Shown here: positions 44,843 to 53,139 of the stretch, in pieces | Position numbering within the stretch: position 1 is the first letter of the stretch | Layout: the number at the start of each line of letters is the position of its first letter | Assembly: GCF_007954355.1 (NCBI RefSeq) | Contig: NZ_VOLR01000004.1 | Location: forward strand, 62,001 to 126,000 | Origin: Colwellia hornerae | Lineage (GTDB): Bacteria > Pseudomonadota > Gammaproteobacteria > Enterobacterales > Alteromonadaceae | DNA: 64,000 nucleotides | Reading direction: 5' to 3' | Program-made: the position numbers and the translations under genes | Notes under the pieces: generated by a model | Databases searched by the model: none | The model's input: the letters and a program-made list of their open reading frames with translations, nothing else | Told to the model about the DNA's origin: nothing

Positions 44843-45795
44843 CAGTAGGTGTAATTGGCCATCATAAATGTAATGGACACAATATGGGTGATTATCATCC
44901 AGAAAGTCCGAAAAGGCTGGGGGCGATTCAAGATCAACTGATCCGCAGTGGTCTTGAATATGTTATTCGCCAATATGACGCTACCCCCATCGACCCTGAT
45001 CTCATTTCGCTTGCTCACGATGATAAGTATATCCAACATATTTTTGATAATGCCCCAACCACCAAAGATCATGAAAATATTTTTCGCCTTGATGACGACA
45101 CAAGTATGAATGCTGACACCCTACCAGCTGCTTTATTATCAGCCGGAGCAGCAATTAACGCCGTTGATTTAGTGATGGATAAAACCTTAACTGCGGCTTT
45201 TTGTGCTACTCGCCCTCCGGGGCATCATGCTGAATATAATAAAGGTATGGGGTTTTGCTTTTTTAATAATATTGCTATCGCCGCGGCCTATGCAAAGAAA
45301 AAATATAAACTAGAACGTGTCGCGATAGTAGATTTTGACGTACATCATGGTAATGGCACCGAAGATATTATTAAAAGAGCAACCGCTCATAGCAAAGAAC
45401 AAGGTTACTTATTTTGTTCAAGCTACCAGTACCCTTTTTTTCCATTTGAAATGCAAGAAAGTGATACGCCCCCGATTATCAACACACCATTACCTGCCAC
45501 TTGTAAAGGGCCGGAGTTTAGAGCGGCGATCAGTAAGCATTGGCTACCCGCTTTAGAGAAATTCAAACCACAAATTATTTTCATTTCTGCTGGTTTCGAC
45601 GCCCATATCGAAGATGAGATGTCACAAATTAGCCTAACTGAATGTGATTACCGCTGGGTGACTGATGAACTTAAAACCATTGCTGATAAGTACAGCGAAG
45701 GACGAATAATATCAATGCTCGAAGGGGGGTATGCCTTAAGCGCTTTAGGGCGAAGTGTAGTTGAACATATTAAAGGTTTAATAGGTAATCAGTAA
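44839..45795 (+). CDS. Histone-deacetylase-family deacetylase
   Basis: This 318-residue zinc-dependent deacylase has the class II HDAC/acetylpolyamine amidohydrolase signature. TRPPGHHAEYNKGMGFCFFN contains the catalytic histidine pair, and IVDFDVHHGNGT and SAGFDAH give metal ligands. The ATG overlaps the CoA-transferase/GNAT stop (ATGA), pointing to a joint function in acyl turnover. Bacterial members remove acetyl groups from polyamines, lysines or small molecules. The substrate is unknown. Confidence 0.9.
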   Translation: MTVGVIGHHKCNGHNMGDYHPESPKRLGAIQDQLIRSGLEYVIRQYDATPIDPDLISLAHDDKYIQHIFDNAPTTKDHENIFRLDDDTSMNADTLPAALLSAGAAINAVDLVMDKTLTAAFCATRPPGHHAEYNKGMGFCFFNNIAIAAAYAKKKYKLERVAIVDFDVHHGNGTEDIIKRATAHSKEQGYLFCSSYQYPFFPFEMQESDTPPIINTPLPATCKGPEFRAAISKHWLPALEKFKPQIIFISAGFDAHIEDEMSQISLTECDYRWVTDELKTIADKYSEGRIISMLEGGYALSALGRSVVEHIKGLIGNQ

Positions 45796-45856
45796 TCAAG
45801 CATGTAGCTGAACATTTTAAACGTCAGCTGCATTAAACTAGGCACAGATAAATATA

Positions 45857-46807
45857 TTAATGAGCCTTTTTAAGTGACTTTATTAAAGTCACCGCCAATA
45901 ACACTAAGCCGCCAGCAATAATACCTATGATGCCTTCGGTTAAAATTGGGACAATAATTTCAGCAATAGCGCCGAAAATGTTCGCTAGAAATTCGACCAG
46001 ATGATGTACCTGCTTATGCAACCATGAGAAACTATGAACCAAGATACCACCACCGACCAAAAACATTGCAATAGTACCAACCACTGTCAGTGTTTTCATT
46101 AATGCTGGGGCAAAAATAAGTAAACCGCGCCCTAAAGCTCGTTGAATGGTATTAAACCGCCCCGAAACAGACTTTCTTAATAAATATAAACCTAAGTCGT
46201 CAAGTTTAACGATAGCGGCAACAAGCCCATAAACACCAAATGTTATCGCCAGTGCAAGCCCAGAAACGACCGCCACTTGTACTTCAAAGGCAGCCTCTTG
46301 TACTGTGCCTAAAGCAATAACAACAATTTCTGCTGATAATATAAAATCAGTGCGGATGGCACCTTTAATTTTTTTCTCTTCAAAGGCGACTAAATCTACA
46401 TTTTCATCGGCTAAAGCTAACAACTTTTTCTGATGTGCCTCTTTTTGCACTTGAGATGAATTTTCATTGTTATGGAAAAATTTATGAAAGACCTTTTCAA
46501 AACCTTCAAAGCATAAAAACAGTCCACCAATAACTAGCAAGATAGTAATTAAGGGGGGTGCAAAAACACTAATAACTAAAGCAGTAGGTACAATGATAAG
46601 TTTGTTTAACAGCGAGCCTTTGGCAACAGCCCAAACAACGGGTAACTCACGTTCAGCTTTAACTCCTGAAACTTGCTCAGCATTAAGCGCTAAATCATCA
46701 CCTAATACCCCAGCAGTTTTCTTTGCTGCAACTTTTGATAAGATAGCAACATCGTCAAGTACTGTTGCAATATCATCGAGTAAGGTTAATAAACTTGATC
46801 CAGCCAA
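45857..46807 (-). CDS. DUF808 (YedI-like) inner-membrane protein
   Basis: This 316-residue protein shows the family start SSLLTLLDDIATVLDDVAIL, followed by KKTAGVLGDDLALNAEQVSG. It has several hydrophobic segments (near 70-105, 165-200, 235-255, 280-310). E. coli YedI and relatives are poorly characterised inner-membrane proteins. It is a stand-alone gene, and a heptamer repeat lies in its upstream region. Confidence 0.88.
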   Translation of the reverse strand: MAGSSLLTLLDDIATVLDDVAILSKVAAKKTAGVLGDDLALNAEQVSGVKAERELPVVWAVAKGSLLNKLIIVPTALVISVFAPPLITILLVIGGLFLCFEGFEKVFHKFFHNNENSSQVQKEAHQKKLLALADENVDLVAFEEKKIKGAIRTDFILSAEIVVIALGTVQEAAFEVQVAVVSGLALAITFGVYGLVAAIVKLDDLGLYLLRKSVSGRFNTIQRALGRGLLIFAPALMKTLTVVGTIAMFLVGGGILVHSFSWLHKQVHHLVEFLANIFGAIAEIIVPILTEGIIGIIAGGLVLLAVTLIKSLKKAH

Positions 46808-46881
46808 TCGTTTCTCCCTGCTTTATTATAAATTATAGACATTGTCGTTGCTTACCATCTATGTCAGCACAACATCGACTC

Positions 46882-46907
46882 AATGGATAATGGATAATGG
46901 ATAATGG
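46882..46907. repeat. Tandem AATGGAT heptamer, about 3.7 copies
   Basis: AATGGAT is repeated three times followed by AATGG. It lies 75 nt upstream of the DUF808 gene. A second heptamer tract in the same window is at 41366-41414. Confidence 0.9.
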
Positions 46908-47006
46908 TTATTATGATTTGTCTGCAACTAAAATGACGTGCAGAAAAAACTAATTCAACCAAGCTATGGATGTCTAAGGCTGTTATGACCTTTTATTCCT
47001 GAGCAT

Positions 47007-47032
47007 AAAAAAGGCTGCCCATAGCAACCTTT
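47007..47032 (-). terminator. Terminator of the hibernation-factor gene
   Basis: AAAGGCTGC (47010-47018) pairs with GCAACCTTT (47024-47032) with one G-T pair. On the minus strand a run of T residues follows (47012-47007). Confidence 0.85.
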
Positions 47033-47061
47033 GTTAAGATAATAAACTAATTCAATTACAT

Positions 47062-47400
47062 TTATTCTACAAGTAAAAATGCATCTGATTGTTCAACTTC
47101 ATATTTTTTATGTAATTTTGCGGCTAAGACACCTTTGCGATGCGCGAGTGCTGCTTCCATCTTTTTAGCGGCACTTGCAATAGCAGCATACAACTCTTTT
47201 CCTGATGCTTTTACGGAGATCTCACTACCTTCATAGTGAGTAGAAACTTCTAATCTTTGTTGATGAGGCTCAACGGTAATAATTGCACTGATAGAGGTGA
47301 GACTTGGGTAATGCTTAGCAACTTTTTTAAACTTGTCCTCAATTGATTGCTGGATACCTTCAGTAATTTCAACATGGTGACCGGAAATATTTATTTTCAT
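47062..47400 (-). CDS. Ribosome hibernation factor, short HPF/RaiA type
   Basis: This 112-residue protein (ATG at 47400, AAAGGT ribosome site) has the HPF/RaiA fold: KINISGHHVEITEGIQQSIE, then ITVEPHQQRLEVSTH and a basic helix (AAIASAAKKMEAALAHRKG). It binds 30S or 70S ribosomes in stationary phase or cold and keeps them inactive but protected. The length fits RaiA (about 113) better than E. coli HPF (95), and I cannot separate these reliably. The frame is open upstream to 47436 without support. Confidence 0.9.
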   Translation of the reverse strand: MKINISGHHVEITEGIQQSIEDKFKKVAKHYPSLTSISAIITVEPHQQRLEVSTHYEGSEISVKASGKELYAAIASAAKKMEAALAHRKGVLAAKLHKKYEVEQSDAFLLVE

Positions 47401-47525
47401 AATGTTACCTTTTACTAAGAGAAAAATTGTCTTCACTTAATATACTCGGGGTTATATCGGTAAAACACAATGGTAATTTAGTAAAAAAATGAAAAAAATT
47501 GTAACCACGTTGAAATATAAATAAA

Positions 47526-47870
47526 TTATTTCTTAAGCATTGATTTCAAGTCAGCAAACGGATTATAGGTTGCCGTATCTTGATTGGTGTCACCCGCAAT
47601 CACTTCTGTTTTATATTGCGCGTGATCTGTATATTTAGCGTGCTCATTATCGTGACAGTAAATGCATAATAGTTCCCAATTACTGCCATCATTTGGATTA
47701 TTAGTATGGTCGTGATCAACATGATGCACGGTTAACTCCATAAGGTTTGAATAAACAAACTCACGAGCACAACGGCCACAGACCCAAGGAAATAATTTTA
47801 AGGCACGATCACGATAGCCCTTTTCTTTAGCTTTATAATTAAGGCTTGCGCCTAAGGTATCAGAAGACAT
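47526..47870 (-). CDS. yajD: YajD-like HNH nuclease family protein
   Basis: This 114-residue protein contains an HNH-type zinc finger. VCGRCAREF provides a CxxC, VHHVDHDHTNNPNDGSNWELL the histidine core and CIYCHDNEH the second CxxC with a final histidine. This arrangement matches E. coli YajD. No restriction partner is nearby, so it probably is a stand-alone DNA or RNA-processing protein of unknown role. Confidence 0.88.
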   Translation of the reverse strand: MSSDTLGASLNYKAKEKGYRDRALKLFPWVCGRCAREFVYSNLMELTVHHVDHDHTNNPNDGSNWELLCIYCHDNEHAKYTDHAQYKTEVIAGDTNQDTATYNPFADLKSMLKK

Positions 47871-48030
47871 AATTGAGCAATATGATAGTAAGATAACCCA
47901 TTGTAAAATGATGCTTAAGTATGTTCAATGTCTATTTCACTTCAATCGGCGTTGATGACTCAATATCTTACGTCACCTTACAGTAAAAGTAGCCATTGAA
48001 ACATAAGCGCGTGCTCAATAACTTTTTAAC

Positions 48031-48708
48031 TTATATAACTTCAATTGTATATTCAATATCTTGCATCATATTTCCATGTACCGTCGTATCATGATGGTAT
48101 TGGGCATTAAACTTCAAAGTATGAATGCCTTTAGACAAGGGGCGTAACATTAGCCAATAACCATCAGTAGCAGAAGGATAAACTTCTTTCGTGGTTTGTG
48201 TTTTGGCAAGTAATTCATGTAAATCAAAACACTCTTTTGATTTTATTCGATTATTACGCATATTAGGAATAGATTGACCATCAAGTTCAGCATAAACAAA
48301 ATACAGCTCACTATTGTTTAATGCCGCTTGATGTTTTACTTCATCACAGGTTTTACTGACATTTTTTTCTGGCCAATATGCCATATTAATAATAGGAAAG
48401 AAGATATGTTTGCCATCGGGAATAATACAGTGACGCTTAACTTTTGATGTTCCATAGCCACCGGCTAAAAACCAAACATCACCACTTTGATTAACGCCAC
48501 AAAACTCACCCGTTCTATCACGCACTGGAGAGTTTTCATCACTCATGGTGCTGGTCCATTGCCACCAAACATTCACATATTGATGAAGTGCTTTGCCGGC
48601 AATATTTTCATTAACGCCGACCACTATCGATTGATAGTTGTTAGCCGAGCCACTGAAGGTGAAAAAGCTATAAAAAAAACAAATAAAGCCTAATGTTTTG
48701 ATACACAT
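48031..48708 (-). CDS. Secreted protein of unknown function
   Basis: This 225-residue protein begins with a signal sequence (LGFICFFYSFFTFSGSANN). The mature part has four or more cysteines (EFCGVNQ, RHCIIPDG, KTCDEVK, KECFDLH), tryptophan-rich VWWQWTSTM and a closing YWLMLRPLSKGIHTLKFNAQY motif. The last segment resembles exported beta-sandwich proteins that end in a 'PL..G.HT..F' strand. I do not know its function or family name. Confidence 0.75.
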   Translation of the reverse strand: MCIKTLGFICFFYSFFTFSGSANNYQSIVVGVNENIAGKALHQYVNVWWQWTSTMSDENSPVRDRTGEFCGVNQSGDVWFLAGGYGTSKVKRHCIIPDGKHIFFPIINMAYWPEKNVSKTCDEVKHQAALNNSELYFVYAELDGQSIPNMRNNRIKSKECFDLHELLAKTQTTKEVYPSATDGYWLMLRPLSKGIHTLKFNAQYHHDTTVHGNMMQDIEYTIEVI

Positions 48709-48770
48709 ATCAATTCCTTTTTAAATGTAAAACCAGTACCAACTCCACAGCATTGTTTTAACATTGTTAA

Positions 48771-48797
48771 CACTGCAATTACAAGATAATTGCAGTG
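48771..48797. repeat. Perfect 11-bp inverted repeat between yegD and the secreted protein gene
   Basis: CACTGCAATTA (48771-48781) pairs with TAATTGCAGTG (48787-48797) around a 5-nt loop. No clear T tract follows on the minus strand. It may be a weak terminator of yegD or a binding site. A palindrome TTAACATTGTTAA lies just beside it. Confidence 0.6.
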
Positions 48798-48808
48798 AAA
48801 TAGTCATG

Positions 48809-50167
48809 TTATTGAAATACTTTTTCAGCCCAGCGTGCTAATCCCACAGTAACACTGCCAAAGTGATCGCCGGCAATCACCGGCGTATTTGGCATTTGCT
48901 CACGTAAAAATTGATTTAGTACTGGTGATTTTGCTGAGCCTCCAGTAACAAAAATCACATCAGGCTGGCAGTTAGCTTGCACAACACATTCATTCATTAA
49001 TTGAGCAATTTGCTTTAATTGCGCCGAGCTTGCTTTTAACATCAAGGCACGATTAACTTCTACCTTGAGATCATCAGCTAATCCATCAAGATATATTGGC
49101 TGAGAGTCTTGTTCGGTTAAACCTATTTTTGCTTGCTCTGCACCATTAACAATGAGGTGACTTAATTTTTGCTGGTGAACCTTTAACAAACGTGAGAAAA
49201 CCTCAGGTTGTTTAGCATCGCGTTGTAGTGTTTGTAAATAACGATAGTTTGCTTGGCTGTAAAAATTCGTTTGTTCATTAATATTATTAATGGCCACGGC
49301 TTGATTAAAACTATTAACGGGCATAGGTTTACCCGTTTTTAACATGTCATTCATCCCTAAGCTTGGCATTATTCCCTTGAGCGCTAATTGAATGTCAAAA
49401 TCATTGCCACCAATACGAACACCGGTGTGCGCGAGCAAATGTTGCTCTCTTGAAGTACTATTTTTAAATTGTGGTCCCATCAATAACATTGAGCAATCGG
49501 TAGTACCACCACCTATATCAACAACCAAAACTTTAGTTTCTTCTTGTAAGCTCGCTTCATATTCAAAACCGGCAGCAACAGGCTCATATTGAAATTCAAC
49601 ACTCTTATAACCAACTCGCTTAGCGGCATTCGTTAAAATAGTTAACGCTTGACGATTACTTTCTTCACCTTTTAAGCCTTGAAAATTTATTGGCCTGCCA
49701 ATAACGGTTTGGGTTATTTCTTTTTGCTGATTTTCTTCTGCCAAGGTTTTTATATTACTCATCATTGCAGCGACAATATCTTCAAACAAATTAATTTGGC
49801 TATCTACTAAACCACTTGCCCCTAAAAAAGATTTTGGTGATTTGATGTAATAACCTTCCTCGGGATCTTCCAAATACAAATTCAGCGCCGCTTGGCCAAA
49901 CGACAATTCACTAGGGATACCATCAAGCTTTAGCTCTCGTAATACATTCTGGGCTTTTTGTAACGGTAGCGCTCGTTGCTGTTTAAAAAGCAGTTGCTGC
50001 TCTTCATTCAATTGTTGGCATAGCCAATGAGAAATAATGTCTCGACTCGGTGCATATAGCGTTGAAGGAATATACTTACCATGCTCGCCTAAAGATAATA
50101 TCTTCGGTTGGCCACTTTCCATTACTGCGACAGCACAATTTGAAGTGCCGTAATCAAAACCTATCAT
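48809..50167 (-). CDS. yegD: YegD-type Hsp70-like chaperone ATPase
   Basis: This 452-residue actin-fold ATPase has the DnaK-like phosphate loop MIGFDYGTSNCAVAV, adenosine-loop VLVVDIGGGTTDCSML, and VIFVTGGSAKSPVL near residue 410. Compared with DnaK it lacks the peptide-binding domain, matching E. coli YegD (450). YegD-like proteins are proposed as specialised Hsp70 relatives whose clients are unknown. It is a single gene. Confidence 0.92.
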   Translation of the reverse strand: MIGFDYGTSNCAVAVMESGQPKILSLGEHGKYIPSTLYAPSRDIISHWLCQQLNEEQQLLFKQQRALPLQKAQNVLRELKLDGIPSELSFGQAALNLYLEDPEEGYYIKSPKSFLGASGLVDSQINLFEDIVAAMMSNIKTLAEENQQKEITQTVIGRPINFQGLKGEESNRQALTILTNAAKRVGYKSVEFQYEPVAAGFEYEASLQEETKVLVVDIGGGTTDCSMLLMGPQFKNSTSREQHLLAHTGVRIGGNDFDIQLALKGIMPSLGMNDMLKTGKPMPVNSFNQAVAINNINEQTNFYSQANYRYLQTLQRDAKQPEVFSRLLKVHQQKLSHLIVNGAEQAKIGLTEQDSQPIYLDGLADDLKVEVNRALMLKASSAQLKQIAQLMNECVVQANCQPDVIFVTGGSAKSPVLNQFLREQMPNTPVIAGDHFGSVTVGLARWAEKVFQ

Positions 50168-50460
50168 TGTTTATTTATACCACTGAGTCTAAAAGGGGTC
50201 GCGTAGCATACTGGGCAAGCGACTAATTTTCAACTCATTAATAAATTTCGGTCGATACAATGTATTTAATAGTGCTGTATTGAACGTTTTCGTGGTTTTT
50301 ATCAGTAACAGCAAGTAATGATAGTAATGATAAGTCGAGATAAACTCATTTCTGTGTGGCTACTGTTCAGACTGATCTAATGTCCATAGCCCTATATTTC
50401 AAGCTGCACTGTGGTTAATTTAATTTTGGGATGTTGAAATTTTCACAGTAATCGCAATAA
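50168..50460. other. Intergenic region yegD / OmpA-like gene
   Basis: This region of about 290 nt between the 5' end of yegD and the 3' end of the ompA-like gene should hold the yegD promoter. I see no ORF or RNA element I can support. Confidence 0.4.
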
Positions 50461-50487
50461 AAAAGCCAAATATTGCTATTTGGCTTT
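50461..50487 (-). terminator. Terminator of the OmpA-like gene
   Basis: AAAGCCAAATA (50462-50472) and TATTTGGCTTT (50477-50487) form a perfect 11-bp stem with a TTGC loop. The minus strand ends in a T-rich run. Confidence 0.88.
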
Positions 50488-50509
50488 CTGATATATTGAA
50501 CCGTTATTT

Positions 50510-51613
50510 TTATCGCTTAATAACAACTTTCTTTGTTGTTTCAATTTTAGCTTCAATACGACGATTTTCTATATGTGCTGCTTTATTATCATTACTATTA
50601 ATTAAGCGGTCTTCACCGTAACCAACGGCAGATAATCGACTCATCTGAATGGAAAACTTATTCACTAAAACATCAACAATCGCTTGAGCACGACTTTGAG
50701 ATATTTTTTGATTGTAAGTACGAGAACCTACTTTTGAAGTATGACCTTCTATAACAAGTGACGTATGTGGGTAAAGTGTTAAGAATTCAGCAACTTCTTC
50801 AATCTTGCTAAAGTATTCTTCTTTTACTATTGATTTATTATTGTCAAAATTAACCCGTAACTCCATACGTACTTTTTCGTCACTGAAAACCGTACAGCCA
50901 TTGCTATCAACTTTATCTGTCATCGGTGTATTGGCACAATTATCATTTTTGTCCAAAACGCCATCTTTATCGGTGTCTTTTTCAACAATAGCAACAGGCG
51001 CTACTGCTGTAACCGCTGGTTCTTTTTTAATAACTGGTGCTACTATTTTCGTTCTTCGTGGCTGAGCACTGTCACCAAAAAAGTAAATAAAACCTATTTT
51101 TGCACTGGTATCTTTAAAGTGTTCTGAAAATTGGTAATGACCTTTACCTTCAATACAAATGGCTGATCTCTCGCTTAAGTAATGACGGTAGCCGGCACCT
51201 ACATCAAGTGATGCTTGAGTATTTGCGATATCTAAATAGTCTACTCCACCTAATACATAAAAGTTCTGCTGAGTGGGGAAGTAGAGTGCATCAACCGCTA
51301 TCGATGAACCATTAGGTTCGTTGAAACCAACATATTCATTAACTAAATTAATTTTACTTAAAGAGAATCGAAATTCAGTAGATTCAGTCCAGCGATACCC
51401 TAACTCACCACCAAAACCACTACCGTGATCTATATTAGAATAAGGACCTGCGGATGTGACTCGGTCATTATCAGTATTAATGTGCAATAAATGCGCGCCA
51501 CCGTATGTTTTACCGACTAAATCCTGCGCATTAGGCTGCTCATTTGCAAAAGCGCTGGTCAATAAAAAAGATGAGGTTAGTAATAGTGTGCTTGCTTTGT
51601 TAAGGCTTTTCAT
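50510..51613 (-). CDS. OmpA-family outer-membrane protein
   Basis: The 367-residue protein has a signal sequence (MKSLNKASTLLLTSSFLLTS, cleavage near AFA-NEQ) and a predicted N-terminal beta barrel (about residues 25-180). A short TSP3/calcium linker follows (DTDKDGVLDKNDNCANTP). The C-terminal OmpA/peptidoglycan domain (about 250-365) contains LVIEGHTSKVGS, NQKISQSRAQAIVDVLV and NRRIEAKI. It tethers the outer membrane to peptidoglycan. The arrangement suits a major envelope protein such as OprF-like porins. Confidence 0.93.
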   Translation of the reverse strand: MKSLNKASTLLLTSSFLLTSAFANEQPNAQDLVGKTYGGAHLLHINTDNDRVTSAGPYSNIDHGSGFGGELGYRWTESTEFRFSLSKINLVNEYVGFNEPNGSSIAVDALYFPTQQNFYVLGGVDYLDIANTQASLDVGAGYRHYLSERSAICIEGKGHYQFSEHFKDTSAKIGFIYFFGDSAQPRRTKIVAPVIKKEPAVTAVAPVAIVEKDTDKDGVLDKNDNCANTPMTDKVDSNGCTVFSDEKVRMELRVNFDNNKSIVKEEYFSKIEEVAEFLTLYPHTSLVIEGHTSKVGSRTYNQKISQSRAQAIVDVLVNKFSIQMSRLSAVGYGEDRLINSNDNKAAHIENRRIEAKIETTKKVVIKR

Positions 51614-51889
51614 TTAATTATTCTCTTATTAATAAAAGGATATGTGACTTCATCAGCTTCCTAATATTTTAAGACAAAACATCAACAACATGTAAATTTG
51701 TAGACATTATATACAATAATTTCAACAGATAATATAATCAAATAGCTTACTTATGATTATTTTATTTCTAAAAAATCAATCTAGAATAAAAAATTAATGT
51801 CTCGAAATTTTGTTTTAGATCATATGAATACCAGTACTTATTGTTATAATGCCCTTAAGATTTATGACTCTATTTAATAAGGAAATAAA

Positions 51890-53002
51890 ATGCCTATCTC
51901 TCGTTCTCGAAATAATCAGCATAAAGTATACATTCCGTCATCCGCACGTACTAACCATTACTTATTAGTTAAATTTCCCCTGACTGATGAATTAATCAGC
52001 CTAAATAATCAATTAATTGATAGAACAAGTGAGCAACCCTACCAGCGACTTTACCAACATTTAGCTGACAGTTTTTTTGATGTTAATAATAAAGTCGACA
52101 TTGAGAGTGGTCAATTTATTGCCAATGGAAAGTTTGCTCGCATCCGTTATAGCCCAGAAAAACTAACCGTGCAAACCGATGAAGAAATTCTGTTTTTATA
52201 TAGCCCGCGCAACCATTATAGCCAAAATACTTACATTAATGGCAAAAAGCGCGTACGAGTAATTACGCTGGTATTTCTCGCTAACGGTGACAATGTTCGT
52301 CAAACGTCAGCAGAATTTCATAAAAATGTCCTGATTGCCTTAAATGAATTTATTGACGTAAACCATATTAGTAAATCCACGGTAAGAGTCTGTGACCACC
52401 AACATTTTACTTATGATTTATTCTCTAAAGATAAAGGCGTTACTGGGACACAAACCCATAAATTACGTACCTTAAAAAATCGCTATGCCGCTGATGATAT
52501 CAGCCTGCCTGAAAAAAGAGATGTACTGACTTATGTTGTGGCTGACTTACCGATTAATCGCCGTATTAAAGAACTGCTTAATATTGATAAATCAAAAGAT
52601 CAACCTTATCAACCACTTTATGATTTGATCAGCCATGCTTTTATTGAATCGGCTAATAAGCAACATTTATTTGAAGGCGCTATTTTAGCAAATGGCTTAA
52701 TACCTATTGTAAGAAGTCGCTTGGAAGAAAAGCATAAAGCTGCCGGTGAGTTACAAAAATTAAGCTTCAACCCGTTTGAACCTAATAATAACTTCACCAC
52801 GCACTTTACTGGCGATTGCTTAGTTGATTCAATGCAATTTGTCATCATTGCAACAAAAGATCATAAAACCAGTCAAGGTTATGGTAAATTTCTTAACTTA
52901 GTTGAACAAGCACTGCGTTCTACAGCTGAAAAATTAAGCTATGTTGATTCAAAAGAAGAATTAGTGGTCCGCTTGCATCAACACTTGGGTTATGACCTTT
53001 AG
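51890..53002 (+). CDS. DUF3083-like protein with internal duplication
   Basis: This 370-residue soluble protein follows a good AAGGAA ribosome site. It resembles DUF3083, a family restricted to gammaproteobacteria (from memory; unverified). Its two halves are related: EQPYQRLYQHL (48-58) resembles DQPYQPLYDLI (237-247), QFIANG (75-80) resembles AILANG (264-269), and DHQHFTYDL (169-177) resembles LHQHLGYDL (362-370), at offsets of 189 to 193. No catalytic motif is evident, and the function is unknown. Confidence 0.72.
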   Translation: MPISRSRNNQHKVYIPSSARTNHYLLVKFPLTDELISLNNQLIDRTSEQPYQRLYQHLADSFFDVNNKVDIESGQFIANGKFARIRYSPEKLTVQTDEEILFLYSPRNHYSQNTYINGKKRVRVITLVFLANGDNVRQTSAEFHKNVLIALNEFIDVNHISKSTVRVCDHQHFTYDLFSKDKGVTGTQTHKLRTLKNRYAADDISLPEKRDVLTYVVADLPINRRIKELLNIDKSKDQPYQPLYDLISHAFIESANKQHLFEGAILANGLIPIVRSRLEEKHKAAGELQKLSFNPFEPNNNFTTHFTGDCLVDSMQFVIIATKDHKTSQGYGKFLNLVEQALRSTAEKLSYVDSKEELVVRLHQHLGYDL

Positions 53003-53139
53003 TTCATTGGGGAGAAGTTAATAATATTGATGTTTGTCGGATAATATTTATTGGCGACAAACTTATCATTTATTATGATGTGGCATGGCTATAAAGGAAA
53101 TGTTAAAATCCTCAGGTTATTTATTTTTAGAGAAAAACC

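Noticed and set aside
44839-45795. Histone deacetylase as a eukaryote-derived or chromatin gene
   Set aside because: HDAC-family proteins are common and old in bacteria. Nothing in composition marks recent transfer.
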